A DNA stretch of 64,000 nt from Comamonas sp. (GCA_028690035.1 JAQVCA010000001.1:95940-159939), one strand, 5' to 3'. Shown: positions 36,262 through 46,924, numbered from the stretch's first letter. Translations and numbers: made by a program. Notes: generated from the sequence alone by a model not told the origin.

Positions 36262-37305
36262 GCTGTGTCCCTTCCTGCTGCACGCGCACCTGCACGCCCT
36301 GGGCCTGCAGATAGGCCACCGCCACAGCAATCTGGCTGGCCCCTCGGCAAACACGGCCAGAGAGCCAAAGGTCTCGCCCTGAATTTCATCGATTTGCCCA
36401 TGCAAAATGGACAAATCCAGCCCCAGCTCACGGATTAAATGCGAGAGCACCGGCTCGTATGCACTGGCCCCGGCGTACGACAAACGCAGCAGCTGTCCGC
36501 TGGCACCTGCAGGTAATTTTTGCGAGAGTGCCTGCACCCGCTGCAGCACGCCCTGAGGCAGCTCTTGCGGCACGATTTCATCGATCAGGCTGTAGGTGAT
36601 GGGCTGCTGCGGCTGGGTGAAGACCTGCAACACGCTGCCCAGCTCGACCACGGCGCCGGCATCCATCACTGCCACGCGGTCGGCAATGTGTTTGATGGCC
36701 TGCATTTGGTGCGTGATCAGCACCACCGTGACCCCCAGCTCGCGATTGACCTGGCGCAACAGCTCTAGGATGGAGCGCGTGGTTTCCGGATCGAGCGCAC
36801 TGGTGGCCTCGTCGGAGAGCAGCACCGTGGGCTTGCTGGCCAATGCCCGCGCAATGCCCACACGCTGCTTTTGCCCCCCGGATATCTGCGCCGGATAGCG
36901 ATCGGCCAGGTGGGCCAGCCCCACCAGCTCCAGCAGCGGCATGACGCGGGCACGAATTTGCGCCGGCGCCACGCCAGCCAGCTCCAGGGGCAAGGCCACG
37001 TTGTCGAACACGGTGCGCGAGGACAGTAGGTTGAAGTGCTGAAACACCATCCCGATTTCACGGCGCGCCTCGCGCAGTTGGGCTTCGCCCAAGGCCAGCA
37101 AATTGCGACCATGTACCCATACCTGACCTGCCGTGGGGCGATTGAGCAAGTTGATGCAGCGCACCAGTGAGCTTTTGCCAGCACCACTGCGCCCGATGAT
37201 GCCGAAGATCTCTCCAGCCTGAATGTCTAAATTGATGTTTTTGAGCGCATGCACCGGCCCAGATGGGCCAGCGTAGGTCAGGGACATGTCCCGAATGTCG
37301 ATCAT
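36254..37305 (-). CDS. metN: methionine ABC transporter ATP-binding protein, with apparent frameshift near the C-terminus
   Basis: [63 protein letters not shown] domain continues in another frame as [28 protein letters not shown]; the track ORF reads through into metI. Confidence 0.9.
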
Positions 37306-37350
37306 GGGTGTCATGCTATGTATGACTTTCAGAAAAGCAGGTGTGGCACT

Positions 37351-37938
37351 TCAACGTTCATGCACATAAGGTTGGGCAAACACCCCACGCAGACCAAGGG
37401 ACTGCTCCTTATCCTGCCCCTGATAAATCTGTTGCAGCAGGCGCTTTAGGGCATTGAAGGCTGGACTGAAATGCTCACCCGAGGCCATGCTTTCCTCATA
37501 GACCACCCCACCGGCGGTCACACGCACCAGCACGCCGCGCGACACCACCAAACGCTCCAGCGTATCCATGGGCAACTGAAAGGCTGTTTGTCCAGGGCCC
37601 ACAGACTGTTCAGCTGCCAGGGTGCGCACCCGCATAGGGCCATTGGGACGGGCCCGAAACTCCACCATGTCCACCGGAGGGTGCGTCCCACGTGTAAAGC
37701 CCACGGTCAAGGTTGCCTGACGAGGCTTGCTGTCGCTCCACTGCAAGCCCAAGGTCGGGCAATGCAGGACGTTGACGCAATCGAGGCGTACAGGGGCAAA
37801 CACCGCGCTACGCACTGCCCCGCTGGCATCCTTCTCTACCCGTACGCCCTCCACCACCGCGACGGACTGTGGTTCCGACGACGCACAGCCCAGCAAACCT
37901 ACTGCGGCCAGTGTGCAGATGCTCCAGAAAATTCGCAT
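37351..37938 (-). CDS. hypothetical lipoprotein
   Basis: Lipobox MRIFWSICTLAAVGLLGCASSEPQ; divergent from nsrR. Confidence 0.65.
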   Translation of the reverse strand: MRIFWSICTLAAVGLLGCASSEPQSVAVVEGVRVEKDASGAVRSAVFAPVRLDCVNVLHCPTLGLQWSDSKPRQATLTVGFTRGTHPPVDMVEFRARPNGPMRVRTLAAEQSVGPGQTAFQLPMDTLERLVVSRGVLVRVTAGGVVYEESMASGEHFSPAFNALKRLLQQIYQGQDKEQSLGLRGVFAQPYVHER

Positions 37939-38055
37939 ATCTTTTGACCTTTCTTGGGACAAACTCATGTCCTGTGAGCCGTGATGCTTCAGTGTATTTA
38001 CTGATGCAATCACTAACTCATCTACGATTAAAGAAATCTTGTTACAGTGCCAAAT

Positions 38056-38559
38056 ATGCGCTTGACCTCTCTCACCGATTTTTCTCTACGCATGCTCATG
38101 CATGTGGCACAGCACCCGGATCGGCTGTGTACCATCGCTGAAGTCGCACAGATTCAGCGTATTTCACAAACCCATCTCATGAAGGTGACCCACCAGCTGG
38201 CACTGCAAGGCTGGCTCACCACCGTGCGCGGCAAAGGCGGTGGTATCCGTCTGGCCATGCCGCCAGAAAAAATTGGTATCGGAGCCGTCGTACGCAGCAT
38301 AGAGCCCAGCTTTGCTATCGTGGAGTGCTTTAGCGAGGACAACACCGGCTGTCGCATGACAGGCAGCTGCCGTCTGGCCAATGTTTTCGATGGGGCGCTG
38401 CAGGCCTTCTTACAGCATCTGGATCGCTACACGTTGGCCGATATGCTCCCAGGGCTGCCCGCTTTGCAGGCAGACAAGGCCCTGCCGGTTCACATCTTCC
38501 GCACGGCCCATACCAATACCAATACAAAGAAGTCGCCAAAAGGCAGCACCCTTGCATAG
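38056..38559 (+). CDS. nsrR: Rrf2 family regulator, NsrR-like
   Basis: MRLTSLTDFSLRMLMHVAQHPDRLCTIAEVAQIQRISQTHLMKV...; Fe-S ligand pattern ECFSEDNTGCRMTGSCRL. Confidence 0.85.
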   Translation: MRLTSLTDFSLRMLMHVAQHPDRLCTIAEVAQIQRISQTHLMKVTHQLALQGWLTTVRGKGGGIRLAMPPEKIGIGAVVRSIEPSFAIVECFSEDNTGCRMTGSCRLANVFDGALQAFLQHLDRYTLADMLPGLPALQADKALPVHIFRTAHTNTNTKKSPKGSTLA

Positions 38560-38644
38560 CGCTGAAATTGGCACACCCCACAGGCACAACGCTACATACA
38601 TACACACATGCCGCAGCGCACCTGTGGGCAGAGGGTGGAGGCTC

Positions 38645-40504
38645 TCAGTCGTCCAGCAAAGATAGGTCGCGCACGGCACCCTTGTCGGCGCTGGTGACCA
38701 GCTTGGCGTAGGCCTTCAGCGCGGCAGAGACCTTGCGTGGGCGCGCTTTGGCAGGTTTCCACCCCTTCGCATCCTGCTCGGCACGACGGCGCGTTAGCTC
38801 TTCATCACTCAGCAGCACCTGAATGCTGCGGTTGGGAATATCGATGCGAATTTTGTCGCCATCGCGTACCAAGCCAATCGCACCACCGGCCGCCGCTTCG
38901 GGCGAACAATGGCCAATCGACAACCCGGAGGTCCCCCCCGAAAAACGACCATCGGTGAGCAACGCACAGGCCTTGCCCAAACCTTTGCTCTTGATGTAAC
39001 TGGTCGGGTACAGCATCTCTTGCATGCCCGGGCCACCCTTGGGGCCCTCATAGCGCACGATGACCACATCACCGGCCTTGACTTTGTCGCCCAGGATGTT
39101 GGCGACGGCCTCGTCCTGCGATTCGGTCACATGGGCGCTGCCCTCAAAGACCAGAATCGACTCATCCACCCCGGCGGTTTTCACCACGCAGCCATCCAGG
39201 GCGATGTTGCCGTACAGCACGGCCAGCCCCCCTTCGGTGCTGAAGGCGTGCTCCACCGAGCGAATGCAGCCTTCGGCGCGATCCTGATCCAAGCTGGGCC
39301 AGCGCTGGTTTTGGCTGAAGGCCACCTGGGTCGGCACGCCACCAGGGGCCGCCTTGAAAAACTCATGCACCGAGGCATCTTGTGTGCGCTGCACATCCCA
39401 CTGTGCCAGGGCATCGCCCAGACTGGGGGCGTATACCGTGGGCACATCGGTGTGCAGGCGTCCAGCACGCTCCAGCTCCCCCAGGATGGCCATGATGCCG
39501 CCTGCGCGGTGCACATCCTCGATGTGGTACTTGTCGGTGTTGGGCGCCACTTTGCACAGCTGCGGCACCACGCGCGAGAGGCGGTCGATATCGCGCATAG
39601 TGAAGGGGATCTCGGCTTCCTGGGCAATGGCCAGCAGGTGCAAGATGGTATTGGTCGATCCACCCATGGCAATGTCCAGCGTCATGGCGTTTTCAAATGC
39701 CTTGAATCCCACCGACCGTGGCAAGATACGCTCGTTGTTGCCTTCGTAGTATTCGCGCGCCAGCTCAACGATGCGGCGACCAGCGCGCTTGAAGAGCAAC
39801 TCACGATCGGCATGCGTGGCCAAAACGGTACCGTTGCCAGGCAGCGACAGGCCCAGCGCTTCGGTCAGACAGTTCATCGAGTTGGCCGTGAACATGCCTG
39901 AGCACGAGCCGCAGGTGGGGCAGGCACTGCGCTCCACTTGCGCGATGTCGGCTTCATTGACAGAGCTGTCCACGGCCATAACCATGGCATCGACCAGATC
40001 CAGCTTTTTGGCGCGGAAGGTCTGGGTACCCGGCACCGCCAGCTGTACCTTACCCGCCTCCATCGGCCCACCCGAGACAAAAATCACCGGGATATTCAAG
40101 CGCATCGCTGCCATCAACATGCCGGGGGTGATCTTGTCGCAGTTGGAAATGCACACCATGGCATCGGCGCAGTGCGCATTCACCATGTACTCCACACTAT
40201 CGGCAATCACATCACGGCTGGGCAGCGAGTACAGCATCCCATCGTGACCCATGGCGATGCCATCGTCCACCGCAATCGTGTTGAACTCTTTGGCCACACC
40301 GCCTGCGGCTTCGATCTCGCGCGCCACCAACTGCCCCAAGTCTTTCAGATGCACATGCCCGGGCACAAACTGCGTGAACGAGTTGACCACAGCGATGATG
40401 GGTTTTTGAAAATCCGCATCTTTCATGCCAGTGGCGCGCCACAGGGCGCGAGCACCGGCCATATTGCGGCCAGCAGTGGAGGTTTTGGAACGGTAAGCGG
40501 GCAT
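38645..40504 (-). CDS. ilvD: dihydroxy-acid dehydratase
   Basis: [69 protein letters not shown]...[34 protein letters not shown]. Confidence 0.97.
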   Translation of the reverse strand: MPAYRSKTSTAGRNMAGARALWRATGMKDADFQKPIIAVVNSFTQFVPGHVHLKDLGQLVAREIEAAGGVAKEFNTIAVDDGIAMGHDGMLYSLPSRDVIADSVEYMVNAHCADAMVCISNCDKITPGMLMAAMRLNIPVIFVSGGPMEAGKVQLAVPGTQTFRAKKLDLVDAMVMAVDSSVNEADIAQVERSACPTCGSCSGMFTANSMNCLTEALGLSLPGNGTVLATHADRELLFKRAGRRIVELAREYYEGNNERILPRSVGFKAFENAMTLDIAMGGSTNTILHLLAIAQEAEIPFTMRDIDRLSRVVPQLCKVAPNTDKYHIEDVHRAGGIMAILGELERAGRLHTDVPTVYAPSLGDALAQWDVQRTQDASVHEFFKAAPGGVPTQVAFSQNQRWPSLDQDRAEGCIRSVEHAFSTEGGLAVLYGNIALDGCVVKTAGVDESILVFEGSAHVTESQDEAVANILGDKVKAGDVVIVRYEGPKGGPGMQEMLYPTSYIKSKGLGKACALLTDGRFSGGTSGLSIGHCSPEAAAGGAIGLVRDGDKIRIDIPNRSIQVLLSDEELTRRRAEQDAKGWKPAKARPRKVSAALKAYAKLVTSADKGAVRDLSLLDD

Positions 40505-40619
40505 GTCGGTCTCTGGTCGTGACGAAAAACAAAAGGCCCAAAGCAGCAACGCGCTCAGGCCATGCACATGGCGGGGATTATCTCGCACCAGAGGCAGCAG
40601 CCAGCGTGCTGGCCTGCAA

Positions 40620-40880
40620 TCACTTGCGCTTGCGCGCAGCAGCCCCCAAGGCTTCACGACTCTTGCGCAGACGTTCTGCCTTGCGCGCATCAACGCGCTC
40701 CATGACTTTGCGCCGGGTAAATCCGGACGCGTCGGCATAGGCCCACCACACCGAAGTCAAGCCAAACAGGCCAATCACCCACCACCACGACAAGTTGGCC
40801 ACCCAGGCGATGTCCAGGGTTCCGTTGTGTACCAAGGCTTTCAACACCGCCATCATCACCGCTATTGCCAGCAACCACAT
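40620..40880 (-). CDS. small Trp-rich membrane protein
   Basis: [67 protein letters not shown]. Confidence 0.75.
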   Translation of the reverse strand: MWLLAIAVMMAVLKALVHNGTLDIAWVANLSWWWVIGLFGLTSVWWAYADASGFTRRKVMERVDARKAERLRKSREALGAAARKRK

Positions 40881-41060
40881 ATGTTTTTTCCTTTTCAATG
40901 ACGCACCATCGACAGCCATGAGCTGTCCCCAGAGGCACGATATTGTGCTGATGGCCCCAGGTTTTGAGAGGCAAGAGTTGGTGCGAGATGCTCAAGTGTC
41001 AGCTTTCCGCAAGCCACCCTTGAATAATGGCGCCACCATAATTCTCGAGGAGACCACTAA

Positions 41061-42962
41061 ATGACCCCGTTCGCAGATTTTCACCGCCGATCCATAGCCC
41101 CCGAAACACGCGATGCCTTCTGGCTCGAACAAGCACAGGCCATCGACTGGCACCGCCAGCCCCAGCAGGGCTGCGACTACACCAGCCCGCCATTTGCTCG
41201 CTGGTTTGCAGATGGCCAGCTCAATCTGTGCCACAACGCGATTGATCGGCACTTGACCATGCGGGGAGATCAGGCGGCCATTGTGGCGATTTCCACCGAA
41301 ACCAACACGGAAAAAGTCTACACCTACGCCCAATTGCACCAAGAAGTGCAGCGCATGGCAGCGGTGCTGCAGTCTTTTGGGGTAGGCAAAGGCGACCGGG
41401 TGCAAATTTACATGCCCATGATTGCCGAAGCCGCCTTTGCCATGCTGGCTTGCGCACGTCTGGGCGCCATCCACAGTGTGGTGTTCGGCGGTTTTGCCTC
41501 GGTGTCGCTGGCCTCGCGCATTGACGATGCGCAGCCCAAAGTCATCATCAGCGCCGATGCTGGCTCACGCGGTGGCCGGGCCATTGCCTACAAACCCCTT
41601 TTGGATGAGGCTCTGCAACTGGCCAAGCACCAGCCCAACGCCGTGCTGATGGTCAATCGCGGCTTGGCCCCCATGGCCATGCAAGCAGGCCGCGACCACG
41701 ACTGGACGGAACTGCGCGCGCAGCATGCGCAGGCCCAAGTGTCCTGCACTTGGGTACAGGCCACCGACCCCAGCTATATCCTCTACACCAGCGGCACCAC
41801 CGGCAAACCCAAAGGCGTACAGCGCGATACCGGAGGCTACGCCGTGGCTCTGGCGGCCAGCATGCAGCATGTCTTTCACGCTCAGGCTGGACACACCTTC
41901 TTCTGCACCAGCGACATCGGCTGGGTGGTGGGCCACAGCTACATCATCTATGGGCCGCTGTTGGCGGGCATGACCACCATCATGTACGAGGGCCTGCCCA
42001 CCCGACCCGATGCGGGCATCTGGTGGAGCTTGGTGGAAAAGTACCGCGTGACGCACATGTTCTCGGCCCCCACCGCCGTGCGCGTGCTGAAAAAACAAGA
42101 CCCCGAATACCTCACCAAGTACGACCTCTCCAGCCTGCAGGCCTTGTGGCTGGCCGGTGAACCCCTGGATGAGCCCACAGCACAGTGGATCAGCGGCGCC
42201 CTGCAAGTGCCCATCATCGACAACTACTGGCAAACCGAAACTGGCTGGCCCATCCTCACCTTGTGCAACGGCGTAGAAAAACAGTCCAGCCGCTTTGGCA
42301 GTCCGGGTAAGGCGGTGTATGGCTACAACGTCAAATTGCTGGACGAAAACACCGGCCAAGAGCTCACCGAACCCAACCAAAAAGGCGTTCTGGCTATTGA
42401 AGGCCCCCTGCCCCCCGGCTGCCTGCAAACCGTCTGGGGCGACGATGCACGTTTTGTCTCGACCTACTGGAGCAGCGTGCCCGGACGGCAGATTTACAGC
42501 ACCTTCGACTGGGGCATTCGCGATGCCGATGGCTACTACTTCATCTTGGGACGCACCGACGATGTGATCAACGTCGCTGGGCACCGCTTGGGCACGCGCG
42601 AGATCGAGGAAAGTATCAGCGGCCACGCTGGCATCGCCGAAGTGGCGGTGGTGGGTGTGGCCGACAAGCTCAAAGGCCAAGTGGCCATGGCCTTTGCCGT
42701 GCCACGCCATGCCGAGCAGGTGGCCACCGCCGAAGGACAGGCCGCGCTGGAAGCCGAGGTCATGCAGCAGGTCGATAGTCAGCTGGGTGCCGTGGCACGC
42801 CCCGCGCGCGTGCTGTTTGTCACCACCTTGCCCAAAACACGCAGTGGCAAGCTGCTGCGCCGCGCCTTGCAGGCCGTGGCCGAGCAGCGCGACCCTGGCG
42901 ACCTGACCACCATGGAAGACCCTAGCGCGCTGCAACAAGTCAAAGAACTGTTGACGACCTAA
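41061..42962 (+). CDS. prpE: propionate--CoA ligase
   Basis: Acyl-CoA synthetase YILYTSGTTGKPKGVQRDTGGYAVALAASM, GWVVGHSYIIYGPLLAGMTTIMYEG; PrpE-like length and N-terminus. Confidence 0.88.
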   Translation: MTPFADFHRRSIAPETRDAFWLEQAQAIDWHRQPQQGCDYTSPPFARWFADGQLNLCHNAIDRHLTMRGDQAAIVAISTETNTEKVYTYAQLHQEVQRMAAVLQSFGVGKGDRVQIYMPMIAEAAFAMLACARLGAIHSVVFGGFASVSLASRIDDAQPKVIISADAGSRGGRAIAYKPLLDEALQLAKHQPNAVLMVNRGLAPMAMQAGRDHDWTELRAQHAQAQVSCTWVQATDPSYILYTSGTTGKPKGVQRDTGGYAVALAASMQHVFHAQAGHTFFCTSDIGWVVGHSYIIYGPLLAGMTTIMYEGLPTRPDAGIWWSLVEKYRVTHMFSAPTAVRVLKKQDPEYLTKYDLSSLQALWLAGEPLDEPTAQWISGALQVPIIDNYWQTETGWPILTLCNGVEKQSSRFGSPGKAVYGYNVKLLDENTGQELTEPNQKGVLAIEGPLPPGCLQTVWGDDARFVSTYWSSVPGRQIYSTFDWGIRDADGYYFILGRTDDVINVAGHRLGTREIEESISGHAGIAEVAVVGVADKLKGQVAMAFAVPRHAEQVATAEGQAALEAEVMQQVDSQLGAVARPARVLFVTTLPKTRSGKLLRRALQAVAEQRDPGDLTTMEDPSALQQVKELLTT

Positions 42963-43060
42963 GCGCCACACGCTGCCCTCCACGGTAGCGCACCTAAAAT
43001 GCAGCAGGGCACACCAGTGCCCTGTTTGTTTTTGCCCCTACAAAATCGAAAGAGAACACC

Positions 43061-44452
43061 ATGTCGTCCACCAGCCCTGCCATTTTCAAAGCCTACGACA
43101 TCCGGGGCATCGTCCCCAGCAGCTTGGACGAAAGCGTTGCCCGCCAACTGGGCCGCGCCTTTGGCAGTGCTGCCCTGCGTGCAGGCGAAAGCACGGTGGC
43201 CGTGGGACGCGATGGGCGCCTGAGCGGCCCTGCCCTCTCCCAGGCATTGGTGGCAGGGCTGATGGACGTGGGCGTGCACGTCATCGACGTGGGCATGTGC
43301 ACCACCCCGATGCTTTACTTTGCGGCCAGCACGCTGTGCTCCAGTGGCATCCAGGTGACGGGCAGCCACAACCCCAAGGACTACAACGGCTTCAAGATGG
43401 TGCTGGCCGGTCGCGCCATTTATGGCGAGGAAATCCAGGCGCTGCGCCGCTGCATCGAAACGCAGGATTGGCAGCTCCAGGAAGGCGCTACCCTGCGCCA
43501 CGAAGATGTGCTCCCCGCCTACCAAGCGCGCATCGTGGGCGACATTCGCCTGGCCCGCCCCATGAAGGTGGTGGTCGATTGTGGCAATGGCGTTGCGGGT
43601 GCCAGCGCCCCCAACCTGCTGCGCGCCTTGGGCTGTGAGGTGGTGGAGCTGTTCTCGGACGTGGACGGCAACTTCCCCAACCACCACCCCGACCCCAGCA
43701 AGCCCGAAAACCTGCGCGATGTCATCCAGGCGCTGCAAGACACCGATGCCGAACTGGGCTTGGCCTTTGACGGCGATGGCGACCGCCTGGGCATCGTCAC
43801 CAAAGACGGCCAAACCATCTACCCCGACCGCCAGATGGTGCTGTTTGCCCAGGACGTGCTGCGCCGCCAGCCCGGCGCGCCGATTGTGTTCGACGTCAAA
43901 TGCAGCCAGCAGCTGGCCCCGGCGATCCGCGCCGCTGGCGGTGTGCCGCACATGTACAAAACGGGCCACTCGCTGGTCAAGGCGCACATGAAGGAGCTGG
44001 ACGCCCCCCTGGGCGGCGAGATGAGCGGCCACATCTTTTTCAAAGAACGCTGGTACGGCTTTGACGATGGCACCTATGCCGCCGCGCGCCTGCTGGAGAT
44101 CGTCAGCCGCCATGCCAGCCCCAGCGACCTGCTCAACGCCCTGCCCACCAGCTTCAGCACCCCGGAGCTGAACGTGGCCTGCGCCGAAGGCGAACCGCAC
44201 ACCCTGGCCGCACAACTGCAGGCCTTGGCTCCCAGCGCCTTCAGCGCCCCGGCGCAAATCTGCACCATCGACGGCCTGCGCGTGGACTGGCCCGATGGCT
44301 TTGGCCTGATCCGTGCCAGCAACACCACCCCCGTGCTGGTGCTGCGCTTCGAAGGCCAAACCCCCGAGGCACTGACGCGCATCGAGGGCGACATGCTGGC
44401 GCTGCTGCGCCGTGTCAAAGCCGATGCCGCCCTGGGCGCCGCCGCGCACTGA
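43061..44452 (+). CDS. algC: phosphomannomutase/phosphoglucomutase
   Basis: FKAYDIRGIVPSSLDESVARQLGRAFG, GSHNPKDYNGFKMVL active-site serine loop, DGDGDRLGIV metal site. Confidence 0.88.
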   Translation: MSSTSPAIFKAYDIRGIVPSSLDESVARQLGRAFGSAALRAGESTVAVGRDGRLSGPALSQALVAGLMDVGVHVIDVGMCTTPMLYFAASTLCSSGIQVTGSHNPKDYNGFKMVLAGRAIYGEEIQALRRCIETQDWQLQEGATLRHEDVLPAYQARIVGDIRLARPMKVVVDCGNGVAGASAPNLLRALGCEVVELFSDVDGNFPNHHPDPSKPENLRDVIQALQDTDAELGLAFDGDGDRLGIVTKDGQTIYPDRQMVLFAQDVLRRQPGAPIVFDVKCSQQLAPAIRAAGGVPHMYKTGHSLVKAHMKELDAPLGGEMSGHIFFKERWYGFDDGTYAAARLLEIVSRHASPSDLLNALPTSFSTPELNVACAEGEPHTLAAQLQALAPSAFSAPAQICTIDGLRVDWPDGFGLIRASNTTPVLVLRFEGQTPEALTRIEGDMLALLRRVKADAALGAAAH

Positions 44453-44473
44453 CCCACGCAGGAGCCACGCTGC

Positions 44474-45766
44474 ATGAACCTTGCCCGCGCTCTGTACAGC
44501 CTGCTGACCTGGGCCGCCCAGCCGTTGCTCCGGCGCAAGCTGCGTCGCCGCGCCCAGGCCGAGCCGGGCTACGCCCAAGCCATTGCCGAGCGTTTTGGGC
44601 ACTACCAGCCCCCCGACCTGGGGCGCGATGGCGCTGGACAATGGATTTGGATCCACGCCGTTTCCTTGGGCGAGACCCGCGCCGCCGCCTTGTTGCTGGA
44701 GCCGCTGCGCGCCCATCTGCCCAGCATGCGCGTACTGCTCACGCACAGCACCGCCACAGGCCGGGCCGAAGGCGCCAAACTGCTGCACCCCGGCGATGTG
44801 CAGGTTTGGCTGCCCTGGGATACACCCGGTGCGGTGCAACGCTTTCTGGAGCAATTTCGGCCCCTGGTGGGCATCTTGATGGAAACCGAAGTCTGGCCCA
44901 ACCTGGTGGCCTACTGCCGCCAGGCGAGCATCCCCCTGGTGCTGGCCAATGCACGTCTGAATGCCAAATCCTTTGCCGGAGCACAACGCTGGCGCTCCCT
45001 GTCCCACCCGGCCTATGCAGGCCTGTCGGCCGTACTGGCCCAAACCCAGGAAGACGCCGAACGCCTGCGCCGCCTGGGCGCCCCCGTGACGGCCATCATG
45101 GGCAACCTGAAGTTCGATGTGCAACCCGATGCCGCCCTGCTGGCCCAAGGGGCCGCGTGGCGGGTCGCCGCCCACCGCCCCATCCTGCTGCTGGCCAGCG
45201 CCCGCGAAGGCGAAGAAGCGCAATGGCTGGCGCAGTGGCGCACGCAGCCCGACATGCGCCGCTACCAGTGGCTGATCGTGCCGCGCCATCCCCAGCGCTT
45301 TGACGCTGTGGCCGAGCTGCTGACCCAGTCCGGGTTGCAGGTGGCTCGGCGCAGCCAATGGGGGGAGCGCATGCCGCCACGCGATGCCGATGTCTGGCTG
45401 GGGGACAGTTTGGGCGAAATGCCCCTGTACTACGCCTGCGCCCAAGTCGCCTTGCTGGGCGGCAGCTTTGCGCCACTGGGCGGTCAAAACCTGATCGAAG
45501 CGGCCGCCTGCGCTTGCCCCGTGGTGGTGGGCCCACACAGCTTCAACTTTGCGCAGGCTGCCGAACAGGCCTGTGCCGTGGGAGCGGCGCTGCGCGTCAC
45601 GGACATGGCCCAGGGCGTGCAGCAAGCCATGGCACTGGCCCAGCACCCCAGGGCACTGGCCCAGGCACGCCAAGCGGCGCTGGCCTTTGCCCAGGCCCAT
45701 CGGGGCGCGGCGCTGGCCAGCGCACAGGCCATCGCCCGCCTGTTGGTGCAAGCAGACCATCATTAA
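44474..45766 (+). CDS. waaA: 3-deoxy-D-manno-octulosonic acid transferase
   Basis: WIHAVSLGETRAAALLLEPL, LMETEVWPNLVAYCRQASIPLVLANARLN...GGSFAPLGGQNLIEAAACACPVVVGPHSFNF. Confidence 0.95.
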   Translation: MNLARALYSLLTWAAQPLLRRKLRRRAQAEPGYAQAIAERFGHYQPPDLGRDGAGQWIWIHAVSLGETRAAALLLEPLRAHLPSMRVLLTHSTATGRAEGAKLLHPGDVQVWLPWDTPGAVQRFLEQFRPLVGILMETEVWPNLVAYCRQASIPLVLANARLNAKSFAGAQRWRSLSHPAYAGLSAVLAQTQEDAERLRRLGAPVTAIMGNLKFDVQPDAALLAQGAAWRVAAHRPILLLASAREGEEAQWLAQWRTQPDMRRYQWLIVPRHPQRFDAVAELLTQSGLQVARRSQWGERMPPRDADVWLGDSLGEMPLYYACAQVALLGGSFAPLGGQNLIEAAACACPVVVGPHSFNFAQAAEQACAVGAALRVTDMAQGVQQAMALAQHPRALAQARQAALAFAQAHRGAALASAQAIARLLVQADHH

Positions 45767-45828
45767 AAAGCAGAGCTGCTTGCGCTTGACTGGTAAGGGT
45801 TTAAGCCATATTTCTTATAAATTTCTAC
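45767..45828. repeat. One-armed dispersed repeat copy between waaA and the pseudouridine synthase gene
   Basis: taaaaagcagagctgcttgcgcttgactggtaagggtttaagccatatttcttat. Confidence 0.65.
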
Positions 45829-45829
45829 C

Positions 45830-46747
45830 ATGTACAACACGCACGATCCCCAGGTTCTGCCGCTGCGTGCAGGGGTCAAACCCAGCTGTGTGGTGTTGCC
45901 CACCCAAGGCCAGGGCCTGACGCTGGACTACCTGTGCCAGCGTCTGCCCTCGGTGCCGCGTGACGACTGGCTGCGGCGCATGGCCCAAGGCCAAGTGGTG
46001 GATGAGTTGGGCCGCCCGGTCAGCGCACAGACCCCTTTCCTGCACGGGCTGCGCGTGTACTACTACCGCGAGGTGTCCCAGGAGCCGCCCATGCCCTTTC
46101 GTGCCCAGGTGCTCTACCAGGATGCGCACTTGGTTGTGGCCGACAAGCCGCACTTTCTGCCCGTCACCCCGGGCGGGCGCTACATCCAGCACACCTTGCT
46201 GGTGCAGCTGAAAAACCAGCTGGGCCTGCCTGAGCTGTCGCCCATCCACCGCATCGACCGCGATACCGCTGGGCTGGTCTTGCTGGCCGTGCAGCGTGGT
46301 GATCGGGGGGCGTACCAAGCGCTGTTTCGCGAGCAGCGCGTACACAAGGTGTACGAAGCCATCGCCCCCTACCAGGCCGAACTGCACTTTCCGCGCACGC
46401 ACCGCAGCCGCATGGCAGAAAGCGGGCATTTCATCCGCATGCACGAAGTGCCCGGCGCACCCAACAGCTGCACCCAAATGGCGCTGCTGGAGCACAACGC
46501 CCACTGGGCGCGCTACCGCCTAGAACCGATCAGCGGCAAGCGCCACCAGCTGCGCGTGCACATGGCTGCGCTGGGCCTGGGGCTGCGCGGTGACGGCCTG
46601 TACCCCGCCGTCCACGATGCGCCCGAGGGCGACTTTTCGCGCCCGCTGCAACTGCTGGCGCAGCACATCGCCTTCACCGACCCCCTCACTGGACAAGCGC
46701 GCAGCTTTCACAGCCAATTGCGTCTGGAGCCGTTGCCTGCGTGCTAA
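45830..46747 (+). CDS. RluA-family pseudouridine synthase
   Basis: VLYQDAHLVVADKPHFLPVTPGG, SPIHRIDRDTAGLVLLAVQRGDRGAYQALFREQRVHKVYEA, GKRHQLRVHMAALG. Confidence 0.9.
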   Translation: MYNTHDPQVLPLRAGVKPSCVVLPTQGQGLTLDYLCQRLPSVPRDDWLRRMAQGQVVDELGRPVSAQTPFLHGLRVYYYREVSQEPPMPFRAQVLYQDAHLVVADKPHFLPVTPGGRYIQHTLLVQLKNQLGLPELSPIHRIDRDTAGLVLLAVQRGDRGAYQALFREQRVHKVYEAIAPYQAELHFPRTHRSRMAESGHFIRMHEVPGAPNSCTQMALLEHNAHWARYRLEPISGKRHQLRVHMAALGLGLRGDGLYPAVHDAPEGDFSRPLQLLAQHIAFTDPLTGQARSFHSQLRLEPLPAC

Positions 46748-46762
46748 GATTGGCAGCTTATC

Positions 46763-46836
46763 GCGGGTGTCGTTCAATGGTAGGACTCTTGCTTCCCAAG
46801 CAAATAACGTGGGTTCGATTCCCATCACCCGCTCCA
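46763..46836 (+). tRNA. tRNA-Gly (anticodon CCC)
   Basis: GCGGGTGTCGTTCAATGGTAGGACTCTTGCTTCCCAAGCAAATAACGTGGGTTCGATTCCCATCACCCGCTCCA; acceptor GCGGGTG/CACCCGC, T-arm GGTTCGATTCC, encoded CCA. Confidence 0.97.
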
Positions 46837-46924
46837 GTCGCCACCCGTTGGTGGTTTGCACACACCGCCTTAGCCATACCAGCTCGCGTACCCCCAGGTA
46901 CAGCGGGTTTTTTTGTATCCAGCC

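Noticed and set aside
38909-39901. 330 aa plus-strand ORF
   Set aside because: Shadow of ilvD.
41565-42983. 472 aa minus-strand ORF
   Set aside because: Shadow of prpE.
42959-45763. 934 aa minus-strand ORF
   Set aside because: Antisense shadow of the well-supported algC-like and waaA genes; His/Gln/Gly-rich composition typical of high-GC shadow ORFs.
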